64,000 nt of DNA, from the NCBI GenBank assembly GCA_964386005.1, contig CAYLSB010000011.1, positions 16,852 to 80,851 on the forward strand, read 5' to 3'. Below, piece after piece: positions 1-7,704 of this stretch. This DNA comes from FEN-1350 sp964386005. GTDB lineage: Bacteria; Planctomycetota; Phycisphaerae; Sedimentisphaerales; Anaerohalosphaeraceae. Below the pieces are notes generated by a model. That model did no database searches and was not told the origin of the DNA. It was given only the letters and a program-made list of their open reading frames with translations. Position 1 is the stretch's first letter, and each line of letters begins with the position of its first letter. The translations under genes and the position numbers were made by a program.

Positions 1-443
1 CGCTCCTGATTCGACTGCAGAATGAGGCCGACCTGATCGTCGTCGAAATGCACGCGGAGGCCAGCAGCGAAAAAGTCGCCATGGGCTACTATCTTGATGG
101 CCGCGTCGGTTGCGTGTATGGAACCCACACCCATATCGTTACGGCCGACGAACGGATTCTCCCTCGCGGAACCGCTTACATCACGGATATCGGAATGACC
201 GGAAGCCACGACTCCGTACTCGGCCGAAAAACCGAAAGCGTCATTCGCGCCTTCCGCACGCAAATGCCCTACCCCTTCGAGGTCGCCACCGACGATCTCC
301 GCATTAGCGGCATCGAAGTTGCATGGGACAGCCAAATCCGGATGGCCGAACATATCGAACGCGTCCAGATCCGCGAATCCTCCTCCAATCTGGCTTCCTA
401 CGATTCGGACGATGGACGCCCCGAAATTTATCATGATTTCTAA
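1..443 (+). CDS. TIGR00282/YmdB-type metallophosphoesterase, C-terminal part
   Basis: The 5' end lies outside the window; the frame is open from base 3 and ends at a stop at 441-443. The visible part (about 146 residues) contains the conserved run DLIVVEMHAEASSEKVAMG, then GRVGCVYGTHTHIVTADERI with the metal-binding GTHTH histidines, and ITDIGMTGSHDSVLG. These match the C-terminal half of the TIGR00282 family (YmdB-like), manganese/iron-dependent phosphodiesterases reported to act on 2',3'-cyclic nucleotides. The protein has no signal peptide in the visible part and should be cytoplasmic. In many bacteria the gene lies near rny (RNase Y); that side is not visible here. Family assignment is firm, substrate inferred. 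Confidence 0.88.
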   Translation, partial: LLIRLQNEADLIVVEMHAEASSEKVAMGYYLDGRVGCVYGTHTHIVTADERILPRGTAYITDIGMTGSHDSVLGRKTESVIRAFRTQMPYPFEVATDDLRISGIEVAWDSQIRMAEHIERVQIRESSSNLASYDSDDGRPEIYHDF

Positions 444-466
444 GCCCCTTTCCGGCCGGTGTTCTC

Positions 467-489
467 GGATTCCACCGACCGAGGAATCC
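467..489 (+). terminator. Possible terminator after the phosphoesterase gene
   Basis: GGATTCC at 467-473 pairs perfectly with GGAATCC at 483-489 around a 9-nt loop, 24 bases after the stop codon. There is no U-tract, so Rho-independent function is uncertain. Confidence 0.25.
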
Positions 490-671
490 GTTGGATCGGA
501 ACCATTTTCTCGTCGCAGGAAGTCCGTTGTCGCGGTTTTTCCATCGGAATCATTGTTGAAAATTTCTTGCATGGTCCCGGGGCGGGACTATAATAAATAC
601 CGGAGTATCGTGGCGGGACTGGATGGTTCAATCCGGCCGGGCGACAAGAGAGTCTTTTTGGGAAGACGATT

Positions 672-1727
672 ATGGCGGGAAAGTTTTATACACTGGAAGA
701 AGTGACTTCCAAACTGGGCAAAAGCGAGGCCGAGGTCAAGGAACTGGTTCGTGAGGGGAGACTCCGCGAGTTTCGCGACGGCGCCAAACTTTTCTTTAAA
801 GTGGACGAGGTCGATAAGTTATCTGAAGAATTTTCGAAAATCGACCTTTCCGCGGCCGATGAGGTTTCCAAAGCCGAATCCACCGGAGGATCGGAGATCG
901 CCCTGTTACTCGACGAAAGCGGCGAGATCGGACTATCCGGAAAAAGCGGTCCAGGCAAAGGATCCGACGCCCTGAAACTGACGGATGACGATCTGAGCCT
1001 GGATAAACTCGGTAAAATTACCAAGGCAGACACCAACGTCGAGACCACGGGAATCAATATCCTTTCGGAAACCGACGAAGGGTACAAGCTGGCCGAAGAT
1101 ACCAAGGGCGAGACCGTCGCGGAAGAGGAAACCTCCAAGGTTTCCGGCGGTTTGGATGACGATATCAATATGGAAAGTGTCGGAAGCGGATCGGGGCTTC
1201 TGGATCTTTCGCTTCAGGCGGATGATACCTCACTGGGCGCCGTTTTGGATGATATCCTTCCTTCATCCAAAGAAGCCGAAGGAGCCGCCGCTCCGGCCGA
1301 AGCCGGCTCGGAAGCGGATCATATTTTTGAGCATACTCCCGCCGGGACCGCGCAGCAGGCCGAGGAACCCGCGATGGCCGCTGCCGCAATGGCGGCGCCC
1401 ATGGGGCCCGTGGGCACCATGGTTCAATTCGTCGAGCCGATGCCCACCGGGGCCGACCATGTATGCTCTATTGTATTGTTCGTCCCCCTGTTGGCAATGA
1501 TCATGACCGGGATGATCCTCCTGGCCGCGTACCGAGGTGTCATTCCCGGACTCCTCCAACTGGCCGGAAAGAGTGTTTTTGCCGAGCTGCCTCTGGTCTG
1601 GATCATGACAATCGCCTTGACTGTTCTCATCCTGTTGATGGTTCTAATTTCAGGAATGTCCGGAGGAACCCGGAAAGAAAAGAAACCCAAGGTGGAAAAA
1701 AAGAGCAAGGAAAAAAAGAAAAGGTAA
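672..1727 (+). CDS. HTH-domain protein with acidic linker and two C-terminal membrane segments
   Basis: This 351-residue protein begins with a MerR/excisionase-like helix-turn-helix (residues about 5-55: FYTLEEVTSKLGKSEAEVKE, then REGRLREFRDGAKLFFKVDE). A long acidic, Ser/Gly/Ala-rich low-complexity stretch follows (about 55-240). Two hydrophobic helices lie at about 264-286 and 308-330, and the Lys-rich tail ends in KEKKKR. The layout suggests a membrane-anchored DNA-binding protein, or a protein whose HTH serves as a binding module. The start is supported by GGGAAG just upstream. Similar HTH-linker-TM proteins occur in planctomycetes, but no function is established. It stands alone, with 228 bases before it and 232 after. 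Confidence 0.8.
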   Translation: MAGKFYTLEEVTSKLGKSEAEVKELVREGRLREFRDGAKLFFKVDEVDKLSEEFSKIDLSAADEVSKAESTGGSEIALLLDESGEIGLSGKSGPGKGSDALKLTDDDLSLDKLGKITKADTNVETTGINILSETDEGYKLAEDTKGETVAEEETSKVSGGLDDDINMESVGSGSGLLDLSLQADDTSLGAVLDDILPSSKEAEGAAAPAEAGSEADHIFEHTPAGTAQQAEEPAMAAAAMAAPMGPVGTMVQFVEPMPTGADHVCSIVLFVPLLAMIMTGMILLAAYRGVIPGLLQLAGKSVFAELPLVWIMTIALTVLILLMVLISGMSGGTRKEKKPKVEKKSKEKKKR

Positions 1728-1959
1728 AACGGATTTCCAGCTCTTTGAATTGCGGCCTTTCGCAATAATATCCATTTCGATGAAGGTCTGATAATATTTC
1801 ATCCCCCGAATCTGGAGTTGGGGTAAAAAGAGACCCGTATCGATCATCAATCTCATGGGTTTGGGGCAACATGGCCGATAGAATGGATAGTGCAGGATGC
1901 GTTCGCCTGCTGAAAGGGCCATAAATCAGGAAGACGGATTTTCAGGAAAGGGATTGCGA

Positions 1960-2736
1960 ATGAGATTCCTAAGGGATGTAATCATCGTAACGGCGTTGGC
2001 GGGCATGATCCTACTCAGCGGTTGTATTTCGGAAGAGCAATACAACGACATCAAGGCCCAGAATCGTATCCAGCAGGGACGAATCAGCGATTTGGAAAGT
2101 GAATTAAACAGCGCCAACCTGATGCTGGCACAGTTGCAGAAGAGACTGGACGCTCTCCAGAGCCAAAGCGGAACCAGTATGAGCGCCAAAGATGCCGAGA
2201 TCGCGGCATTGGAAAGGGATATTGCCGAGAAGAAGGCCCTTATTGAACGGTTGCAGCAGCAATTGTTGAAGGGTGGCCAGAAGCTTCCGACCGACTTGAG
2301 TTTGAAACTCAAGGAATTTGCGGCGGCCAATCCCGATGTAACGTATGATGAGGAATCGGGCATGCTCAAATTTAAGAGCGACTTGTTGTTCAAATCGGGC
2401 AGCGCCGATGTGGAACCCAAGGCCGCCGAACAGATTACCCGGTTTTCTGCGATCATGAATGCTTCCGAGGGCAAGGATTTTGACGTCATCATCGCGGGCC
2501 ATACGGACGATCAGCCGATCAAATTCGCCGCGGCCAAACATCCGACAAACTGGCATTTGTCCGCTCACCGGGCCATCGGCGTATTGGATGTGATGGCCAA
2601 AGCGGGCGTGAATCCCAAACGGATCAGCGTTCGAGGTTTCGGTGAGTACCGGCCGTTCGAACCCAACCAGCCGGATAACAAGGGGAATCCGGCCAATCGG
2701 CGCGTGGAATTGTATATCGTGCCTTCGGGTGTCTAA
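1960..2736 (+). CDS. OmpA-family outer-membrane lipoprotein
   Basis: The product has 258 residues. ATG 1960 is preferred over an in-frame upstream ATG at 1897 because AGGAAAGGG lies 7-8 bases before it and the protein then begins with a clean lipoprotein signal (MRFLRDVIIVTALAGMILLS, then GC, with the lipidated Cys at about residue 22). Residues about 25-95 form a coiled coil rich in Glu/Gln/Leu. Residues about 130-255 are an OmpA/MotB peptidoglycan-binding domain with the hallmarks IIAGHTDDQPI, LSAHRAIGVLDVM and ISVRGFGEYRP...NPANRRVELYI. It probably tethers the outer membrane to peptidoglycan, as Pal does, though no tol genes are next to it. Confidence 0.9.
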   Translation: MRFLRDVIIVTALAGMILLSGCISEEQYNDIKAQNRIQQGRISDLESELNSANLMLAQLQKRLDALQSQSGTSMSAKDAEIAALERDIAEKKALIERLQQQLLKGGQKLPTDLSLKLKEFAAANPDVTYDEESGMLKFKSDLLFKSGSADVEPKAAEQITRFSAIMNASEGKDFDVIIAGHTDDQPIKFAAAKHPTNWHLSAHRAIGVLDVMAKAGVNPKRISVRGFGEYRPFEPNQPDNKGNPANRRVELYIVPSGV

Positions 2737-2761
2737 GCCGCCGGGCATATCTTGAAAGAAT

Positions 2762-2794
2762 ACACTGCCGAGCCGAGTTGGGGTTCGGCAGTGT
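2762..2794 (+). terminator. Hairpin after the OmpA-family gene
   Basis: ACACTGCCGA (2762-2771) is perfectly complementary to TCGGCAGTGT (2785-2794), a 10-bp stem with a 13-nt loop, starting 26 bases after the stop. The U-tract is poor (CGTTATGG). Confidence 0.5.
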
Positions 2795-2830
2795 CGTTAT
2801 GGCAATCCGTAAAACGGGAGAGCAACATCC

Positions 2831-3295
2831 ATGACGGAACAAACGTTGATTATCATCAAACCCGACGGAATCCAGCGGCGGCTGGTCGGGGAAATCATAT
2901 CTCGCTTTGAACGAAAAGGACTCAAACTTGTCGCCGCCCGATTTCTCCGGATCAGCCGAGACCTGGCGGAAAAACACTATGCCGTTCATCGCGGAAAGCC
3001 CTTTTTTTCCCGGGCGGTGGAATACCTCTCGTCTGGGCCGGTTCTGGTCATGGTGTGGCAGGCCAATCAGGTTATCCGCATGTGTCGCGACATGATGGGA
3101 AAAACCTTCGGATCCGACGCTTCACCGGGAACCATTCGCGGCGATTTCAGTTGTTCGACCGAAGGGATCAATCTGATCCACGGATCGGATTCGCCGGAAT
3201 CGGCGCAATATGAGATCGGCTTGTATTTCTCGCCGAATGAAATCGAACAATATTCCTTCGCCGATGAGACGTGGTTGACGGGCAAGTCAATCTGA
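2831..3295 (+). CDS. ndk: Nucleoside diphosphate kinase
   Basis: The product has 154 residues, close to the usual 140-150. It carries the N-terminal LIIIKPDGIQRRLVGEI motif, the nucleotide-binding GTIRGDFS, and the active-site signature NLIHGSDSPESA, in which the histidine is the phospho-acceptor. It exchanges gamma-phosphates between NTPs and NDPs in the cytoplasm. GGGAGAGC sits 8 bases upstream of the ATG. The C-terminal tail after the active site is of ordinary length. It lies 94 bases after the OmpA gene, with a hairpin between, so it is probably transcribed separately. Confidence 0.96.
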   Translation: MTEQTLIIIKPDGIQRRLVGEIISRFERKGLKLVAARFLRISRDLAEKHYAVHRGKPFFSRAVEYLSSGPVLVMVWQANQVIRMCRDMMGKTFGSDASPGTIRGDFSCSTEGINLIHGSDSPESAQYEIGLYFSPNEIEQYSFADETWLTGKSI

Positions 3296-3369
3296 TCGAA
3301 CCCAATGAATCACTCTGCCACAGATGGATGCCGATTCCATAATTCAACAGCTTGAATCGGGAAATCGGG

Positions 3370-5274
3370 ATGGAGATGGATGAGAACAATCTGGACCGGC
3401 TCAATCGCTGGATGATCGTGGGTCTGTTTGCGGCTTTGGGTGCGTATATCTGGATTTGTATCCGGCCGGAGTTGATCTATTTCACCTTTGGAACCTATTC
3501 GAATTATCCCGTCTTTGAAACCGGCTGGTCTTTTTTGCGATTGAATCTGTCTTTGTCCGGCGGTCTGATTACATACATCGGGGCCTTTTTGTCACAGACG
3601 TTCATTGTTTCCTGGCTGGGAGCGGCCGCGATGATAGGGGTCTGCGGGCTTCTATATGCCGCGATTATCGCCCTACCGTTGTCCATCCGTAGGTTTCCAA
3701 AACAATTCGTGGGATGGGTTGCCGTGATTCTCGCCGGGATGATGTGGCAACAATATGATCACCCGATGAATCTGGTCCTGGCCCTGACGACGAACATCTG
3801 GATGGCCGTGGCGATCATTCGTTTTCAATCAAAACCGGTCGTGTTTCGTATCGTCGGATTCGCTGTATCGATGGCTCTAATGTATTGGTGGACAGGCGCC
3901 GTCAGTATTGTCTTCGGAATTCTCCTGGTCATCCATGTTGTTGTCGACCGGGGGCGCATTCTCGAAGGCCTTTCCTTCGGTATCCTTGGAATTGCCGTAT
4001 TATGGGGATTCGGGCGATGGATTTTTTATCTGGAATTCCGGCATGTATGGACGATCCTGTCGCCCTTTCATCCCGCGGTTCTTTCGCAGTTGAAACCGTT
4101 GTCTCGGATATGCGCCCAACTCGTTGTGGTTTTCGTACCGGCAATGTATCTGACGGCATGTCTTTGGCAACAAGGGTCCAAACGAAGAAGATCGGTCGTT
4201 CACCATTCCCGGCACAACAAAAAGGAGCCCCCGCGACGCGGATGGTTTATCACGGCCGTTTGTCATGGTCTTCCCTGGATCGTGCTGGTCGCTATGGCGG
4301 CGGGAGGACTGGAATATTCCCGTCGGATCAATCGGACCTCGGATACCCATCCGCTGATCCTTCAAGCCGGATCAGCCGCACGAACGAAGCGGTGGAACGA
4401 CGTTCTTGACATCGCATCGCAATTCAAACGGAAAGGCGCATTTCATCGGATTCTGATCCACGATGTCTGCCGGGCCCTGTATCATCTCGGCCAAATGGGA
4501 GACCGAATGTTCGAATTTCCCCAGGATGTCCATGCCCTGTTGTTTTTCACGGTTGAAACCGTTCGGGAGGAATTACGTTATGACAAATACAGCGATCTTA
4601 TGCTGGACATGGGATATTTCAACACGGCCGAGCATTACGCAACGGAAGTACTGGAAATTCAGGGGAATGGTCCGTTTATTCTGAATCGTCTTTCGTCGAT
4701 CTTCCGGGCCAAAAACCAGATCGCAGCGGCGGAAGTGATTGAGACGGCTTTACGCCGTCAACTCGCCTATCGGTTGGCCTCTCGACTGCTCCCGCAGAAT
4801 ACGGCGATCGATACGCCCGGCCAAACCGAAGTTTCGCTTCGGATCCATCAGGAAAATCGGCCTCTCCGGGATCATGAAGTCCGCGATGCGACTCCGGAGA
4901 AGATCCTGCTGGACTTGTTGGAGGTCCAACCGAAAAACCGGATGGCATTCGAGTATCTCATGGCGTATTACCTGATCCTGCATCAACAGGAAAAGGCGGT
5001 GGCTCAGTTCGGTCGATTGAGGGATCTCGGTTTCACGCGGTTGCCTCGACATTATGCCGAAGCCGCCTTGATTGCCTTGAGCAAGACACGCGGGCAGATC
5101 GACTTGCAGGGCTGGCAGATCGATCCCGAGGTCGTCAAGCAATACCAGGCCATTACACAGCGGTATAAAGAATTTCGGACAAATCCCCAACAGGCCGTCG
5201 CGGCCTTGGCGCCCGAATTCGGAAACAGTTACTTTTTTTACAGCATATTCAGTCTATCTGGGGTAAGACCATGA
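3370..5274 (+). CDS. DUF6057-like polytopic membrane protein with helical-repeat C-terminus
   Basis: The product has about 634 residues. An in-frame TTG at 3352 is possible, but ATG 3370 has GGGAA six bases upstream. The N-terminal half has roughly eight to ten hydrophobic helices (first at about 12-30, last near 290-305), including a region resembling the Bacteroidetes family DUF6057 (WSFLRLNLSLSGGLITYIG, AFLSQTFIVSWLGAAAM). The C-terminal half (about 330-634) is soluble and looks like TPR-type helical repeats (DMGYFNTAEHYATEVLEI, FEYLMAYYLILHQQEKAVAQ). The stop overlaps the start of the next gene by four bases (ATGA), so the two products are probably coupled and work together. DUF6057 is recalled from memory; function unknown. 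Confidence 0.75.
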   Translation: MEMDENNLDRLNRWMIVGLFAALGAYIWICIRPELIYFTFGTYSNYPVFETGWSFLRLNLSLSGGLITYIGAFLSQTFIVSWLGAAAMIGVCGLLYAAIIALPLSIRRFPKQFVGWVAVILAGMMWQQYDHPMNLVLALTTNIWMAVAIIRFQSKPVVFRIVGFAVSMALMYWWTGAVSIVFGILLVIHVVVDRGRILEGLSFGILGIAVLWGFGRWIFYLEFRHVWTILSPFHPAVLSQLKPLSRICAQLVVVFVPAMYLTACLWQQGSKRRRSVVHHSRHNKKEPPRRGWFITAVCHGLPWIVLVAMAAGGLEYSRRINRTSDTHPLILQAGSAARTKRWNDVLDIASQFKRKGAFHRILIHDVCRALYHLGQMGDRMFEFPQDVHALLFFTVETVREELRYDKYSDLMLDMGYFNTAEHYATEVLEIQGNGPFILNRLSSIFRAKNQIAAAEVIETALRRQLAYRLASRLLPQNTAIDTPGQTEVSLRIHQENRPLRDHEVRDATPEKILLDLLEVQPKNRMAFEYLMAYYLILHQQEKAVAQFGRLRDLGFTRLPRHYAEAALIALSKTRGQIDLQGWQIDPEVVKQYQAITQRYKEFRTNPQQAVAALAPEFGNSYFFYSIFSLSGVRP

Positions 5275-6830
5275 ATCCAGGGATATCAAGGACAGCGATC
5301 GCCGTATTCCTGGTTGTCCTCTTGGCGGCGATGGCTTTTTGCCTGCGAGGTTGCGGGGGATCTCCCGCGATCCCGGCGGATAGTGTTCCGATGGAGCGGC
5401 ATGCCCAAATCTGGCCGGAATACGAGGGGGTAACCATCCCGCCGAACATTGCACCGCTGAATTTCCGGATCAAGGAAACGGGGCGACGCTATATTGTGAC
5501 GATGGGTGTTGGGACAAGCACGCCGATTTCGATCGGCAGCGCAAACGGCTCGATTCAAATCCCGCATAAGTCGTGGGCACATTTGCTTACATCCGCCGCG
5601 GGAAATCCGATTCGCGTTACGATTTATATGCAATCCGAAAAATCCTGGAAACGATTTCCTGAGTTCTTCATCCATGTCGCTCCCGATCCGATTGATCCGT
5701 ACCTGACCTATCGCTTGCTGCGTCCCCAATACAACAAATTCCATGATGTGGGAATCTACCAGAGAAACCTGGAGGGATTCGATCAGCGGGAAATCCTTCA
5801 TGGCCGGCATTTTCGCAACGGCTGCGTAAATTGCCATCAATTGAACAGGAATCATCCCGGAACCCTGATGTTCGGCGTCCGGACCTCCGTCTTTGGAAGC
5901 GGGACAATCCTGATTCAGGATGGCGAAATCGATAAGATCGGTACCAATTTCGGTCATACCACCTGGCATCCTACGGGGAAGGTTGTCGCCTATTCCATGT
6001 TCGACGTCCGGATGTTTTTCCATACCACCCGAAACGAAGTCCGCGACGTGGTGGAATTTGATTCGTTGCTGGGATCGATGAAGGTGGACGGAAATAAAAC
6101 AACGACCGTTCCGGCTCTCGCCGATAAAGAACAACTCGAAACGCAGCCCTATTGGTCGCCCGACGGTCGCTATCTCTATTTCGCCAGCGCTCCCAAACTC
6201 TGGAAGGACAGCAAACGATATCCGCCGGATCTATATGCCCAACTAAAGTACGATATCAAGCGGGTCTCATATGATCTCAATACGGACACATGGGGACAAC
6301 CCGAAACGATCGTATCCGCCGCACAGTTCGGCCTGAGTTGCCTTGGCCCAAGGGTTTCCCCGGACGGTCGTTGGCTGTTATTCTCGGCCTGTGAGTATGG
6401 TTGTTTTGCGATCTATCAACCATCCAGCGATCTGTATGTAATGAATCTGGAAACTCGTGAGATTCACAAACTGGAATGCAATAGCGATTTTGTGGATTCG
6501 TGGCACTCCTGGTCGGCCAACAGTCGGTGGATCGCCTTCAGTTCCAAACGCCCGACCGGCCAGTTCACACGGGTGTATTTCGCATACATCGACGAATCCG
6601 GAAAATCTCACAAGCCGTTTCTTCTCCCCCAGAAGGATCCTCGCTTTTATGACTCCTTTCTTTATGCGTACAATGTTCCGGAACTGGCGGTATGGAAAAT
6701 CGATATCGACAAAAAGAAACTGCTCGATGCGATTCGTTCCAAGCCGACCATCCAGGTCGATGCCATAACGACTCCGACACCCAAGGAAGATTCTCTTCCG
6801 GGTAAACCGTACCAGGATGGCGTTCGATAA
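5271..6830 (+). CDS. Membrane-anchored PD40 beta-propeller protein with a CxxCH motif
   Basis: The product has 519 residues. An N-terminal hydrophobic segment (about 7-26) ends near Cys-Gly-Cys residues that could form a lipobox or signal anchor. A single c-type haem motif, C185-V-N-C188-H189, is followed by QLNRNHPG. TolB/PD40-like blades follow: TTWHPTGKVVAYSMF, PYWSPDGRYLYFASAP, RVSPDGRWLLFSA and SWSANSRWIAFSS. It starts within the stop of the upstream membrane gene (ATGA). Similar DUF6057 + PD40 pairs are known in Bacteroidetes. A periplasmic haem-dependent sensing or binding role is inferred only. Confidence 0.8.
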   Translation: MNPGISRTAIAVFLVVLLAAMAFCLRGCGGSPAIPADSVPMERHAQIWPEYEGVTIPPNIAPLNFRIKETGRRYIVTMGVGTSTPISIGSANGSIQIPHKSWAHLLTSAAGNPIRVTIYMQSEKSWKRFPEFFIHVAPDPIDPYLTYRLLRPQYNKFHDVGIYQRNLEGFDQREILHGRHFRNGCVNCHQLNRNHPGTLMFGVRTSVFGSGTILIQDGEIDKIGTNFGHTTWHPTGKVVAYSMFDVRMFFHTTRNEVRDVVEFDSLLGSMKVDGNKTTTVPALADKEQLETQPYWSPDGRYLYFASAPKLWKDSKRYPPDLYAQLKYDIKRVSYDLNTDTWGQPETIVSAAQFGLSCLGPRVSPDGRWLLFSACEYGCFAIYQPSSDLYVMNLETREIHKLECNSDFVDSWHSWSANSRWIAFSSKRPTGQFTRVYFAYIDESGKSHKPFLLPQKDPRFYDSFLYAYNVPELAVWKIDIDKKKLLDAIRSKPTIQVDAITTPTPKEDSLPGKPYQDGVR

Positions 6831-7179
6831 GAATGAAAAGGCGGGAATGGGTCAACTCGGCCGGATTCTATGCGGGTTTTTTATCTCCCTTTTGTAATGG
6901 ATCGAACCCTGTCGATTGATGATGCCTTCGGATGGATTCCGTCCAATCCGGAATTCGTGCGTTATCGAGAGTTCACCATTTGAAATCTCACAGGATGGAA
7001 GGTCAAAATTCTTCTTCGCGTGTCAATTAGAATACTTACCGATCCAACAACCGACCGACAATTTGTAGGGTATGGATCGACAGACGGGGATTTTTCTTGT
7101 CAGATTCCCCCCGAATCAGAATAATAGGATCATGTTCAAACCGTTTCAATAAATCGTACCTTTCGGGAGATGAATTGTT
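6831..7179 (+). other. Intergenic region, 349 bases
   Basis: No convincing gene, tRNA or strong terminator was seen. The region contains a T-run (near 6885) and AT-rich patches, but no clear paired -35/-10 promoter. The last bases (GGGAGATGAATTGTT) hold the ribosome binding site of the next gene. Confidence 0.5.
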
Positions 7180-7665
7180 ATGGACAAGTTATACGAAAAT
7201 GCCGAGACGGGTTGCTGCCCCCGGTTTGATCCGCAACCCTGGAATGAGACCGAGCATGTCTGGAAGGACAAGCTGTTCGTCAAAGATCGCGTCCGCAGCT
7301 TCTTCCATATTCCCTTGAATTTCGGCAAGGTCATGGTCCGCAATATGGAAAAGATCGCCAAGGCCGGAGCTCTGGCGGATACGCCGATCCTTTTGTCCGA
7401 CGAAAATTCGTTATGGGGGGCCGACGTATATATCGCGGTATCCAAACCCGTTCCGGAAGCGAGAATGGAACAAATATCAGGAACCTTTGTGACCAAGGCC
7501 TTCGAAGGTCCGTACAAAAACATCCCCTCCTGGATCAAGGAAATGAAGCGACTCCTCCAGGCCAAGGGTCGTCAGTTGAAAAAGCTCTATATGTTCTATA
7601 CCACCTGTCCGAAATGCGCGAAATTCTACGGCAAGAATTATGTCGTCGTGGTCGCTCAAGTCTAA
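7180..7665 (+). CDS. Conserved 161-residue cytoplasmic protein, possibly GyrI-like fold
   Basis: GGGAG nine bases upstream supports the ATG. The sequence opens with NAETGCCPRFDPQPWNE, has a strongly conserved-looking KDRVRSFFHIPLNFGKV block, and ends with a CPKC pair (Cys143, Cys146) in YTTCPKCAKFYGKNYVVVVA. I recognise this as a widespread conserved family often labelled 'hydrolase', without established catalysis. The segment GTFVTKAFEGPYKNIPSWIKEM resembles the Gly-x-Tyr pattern of GyrI/SOUL-like small-molecule-binding domains; that is inference. The two Cys pairs (12-13 and 143/146) could bind zinc or be redox active. Confidence 0.75.
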   Translation: MDKLYENAETGCCPRFDPQPWNETEHVWKDKLFVKDRVRSFFHIPLNFGKVMVRNMEKIAKAGALADTPILLSDENSLWGADVYIAVSKPVPEARMEQISGTFVTKAFEGPYKNIPSWIKEMKRLLQAKGRQLKKLYMFYTTCPKCAKFYGKNYVVVVAQV

Positions 7666-7674
7666 ATTGTACTC

Positions 7675-7680
7675 TATAAT
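7675..7680 (+). promoter_or_regulatory. Candidate -10 element for ligA-ribD
   Basis: A perfect TATAAT lies about 25 bases before the ligA start. The sequence 17 bases upstream (TCGCTC) is a poor -35, so this is suggestive only. Confidence 0.35.
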
Positions 7681-7704
7681 GAGCTGATATATCAGGATTT
7701 GAGA

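Noticed and set aside
1749..1766. ATTGCG/CGCAAT hairpin after the HTH gene
   Set aside because: Only six base pairs and no U-tract; too weak to call a terminator.
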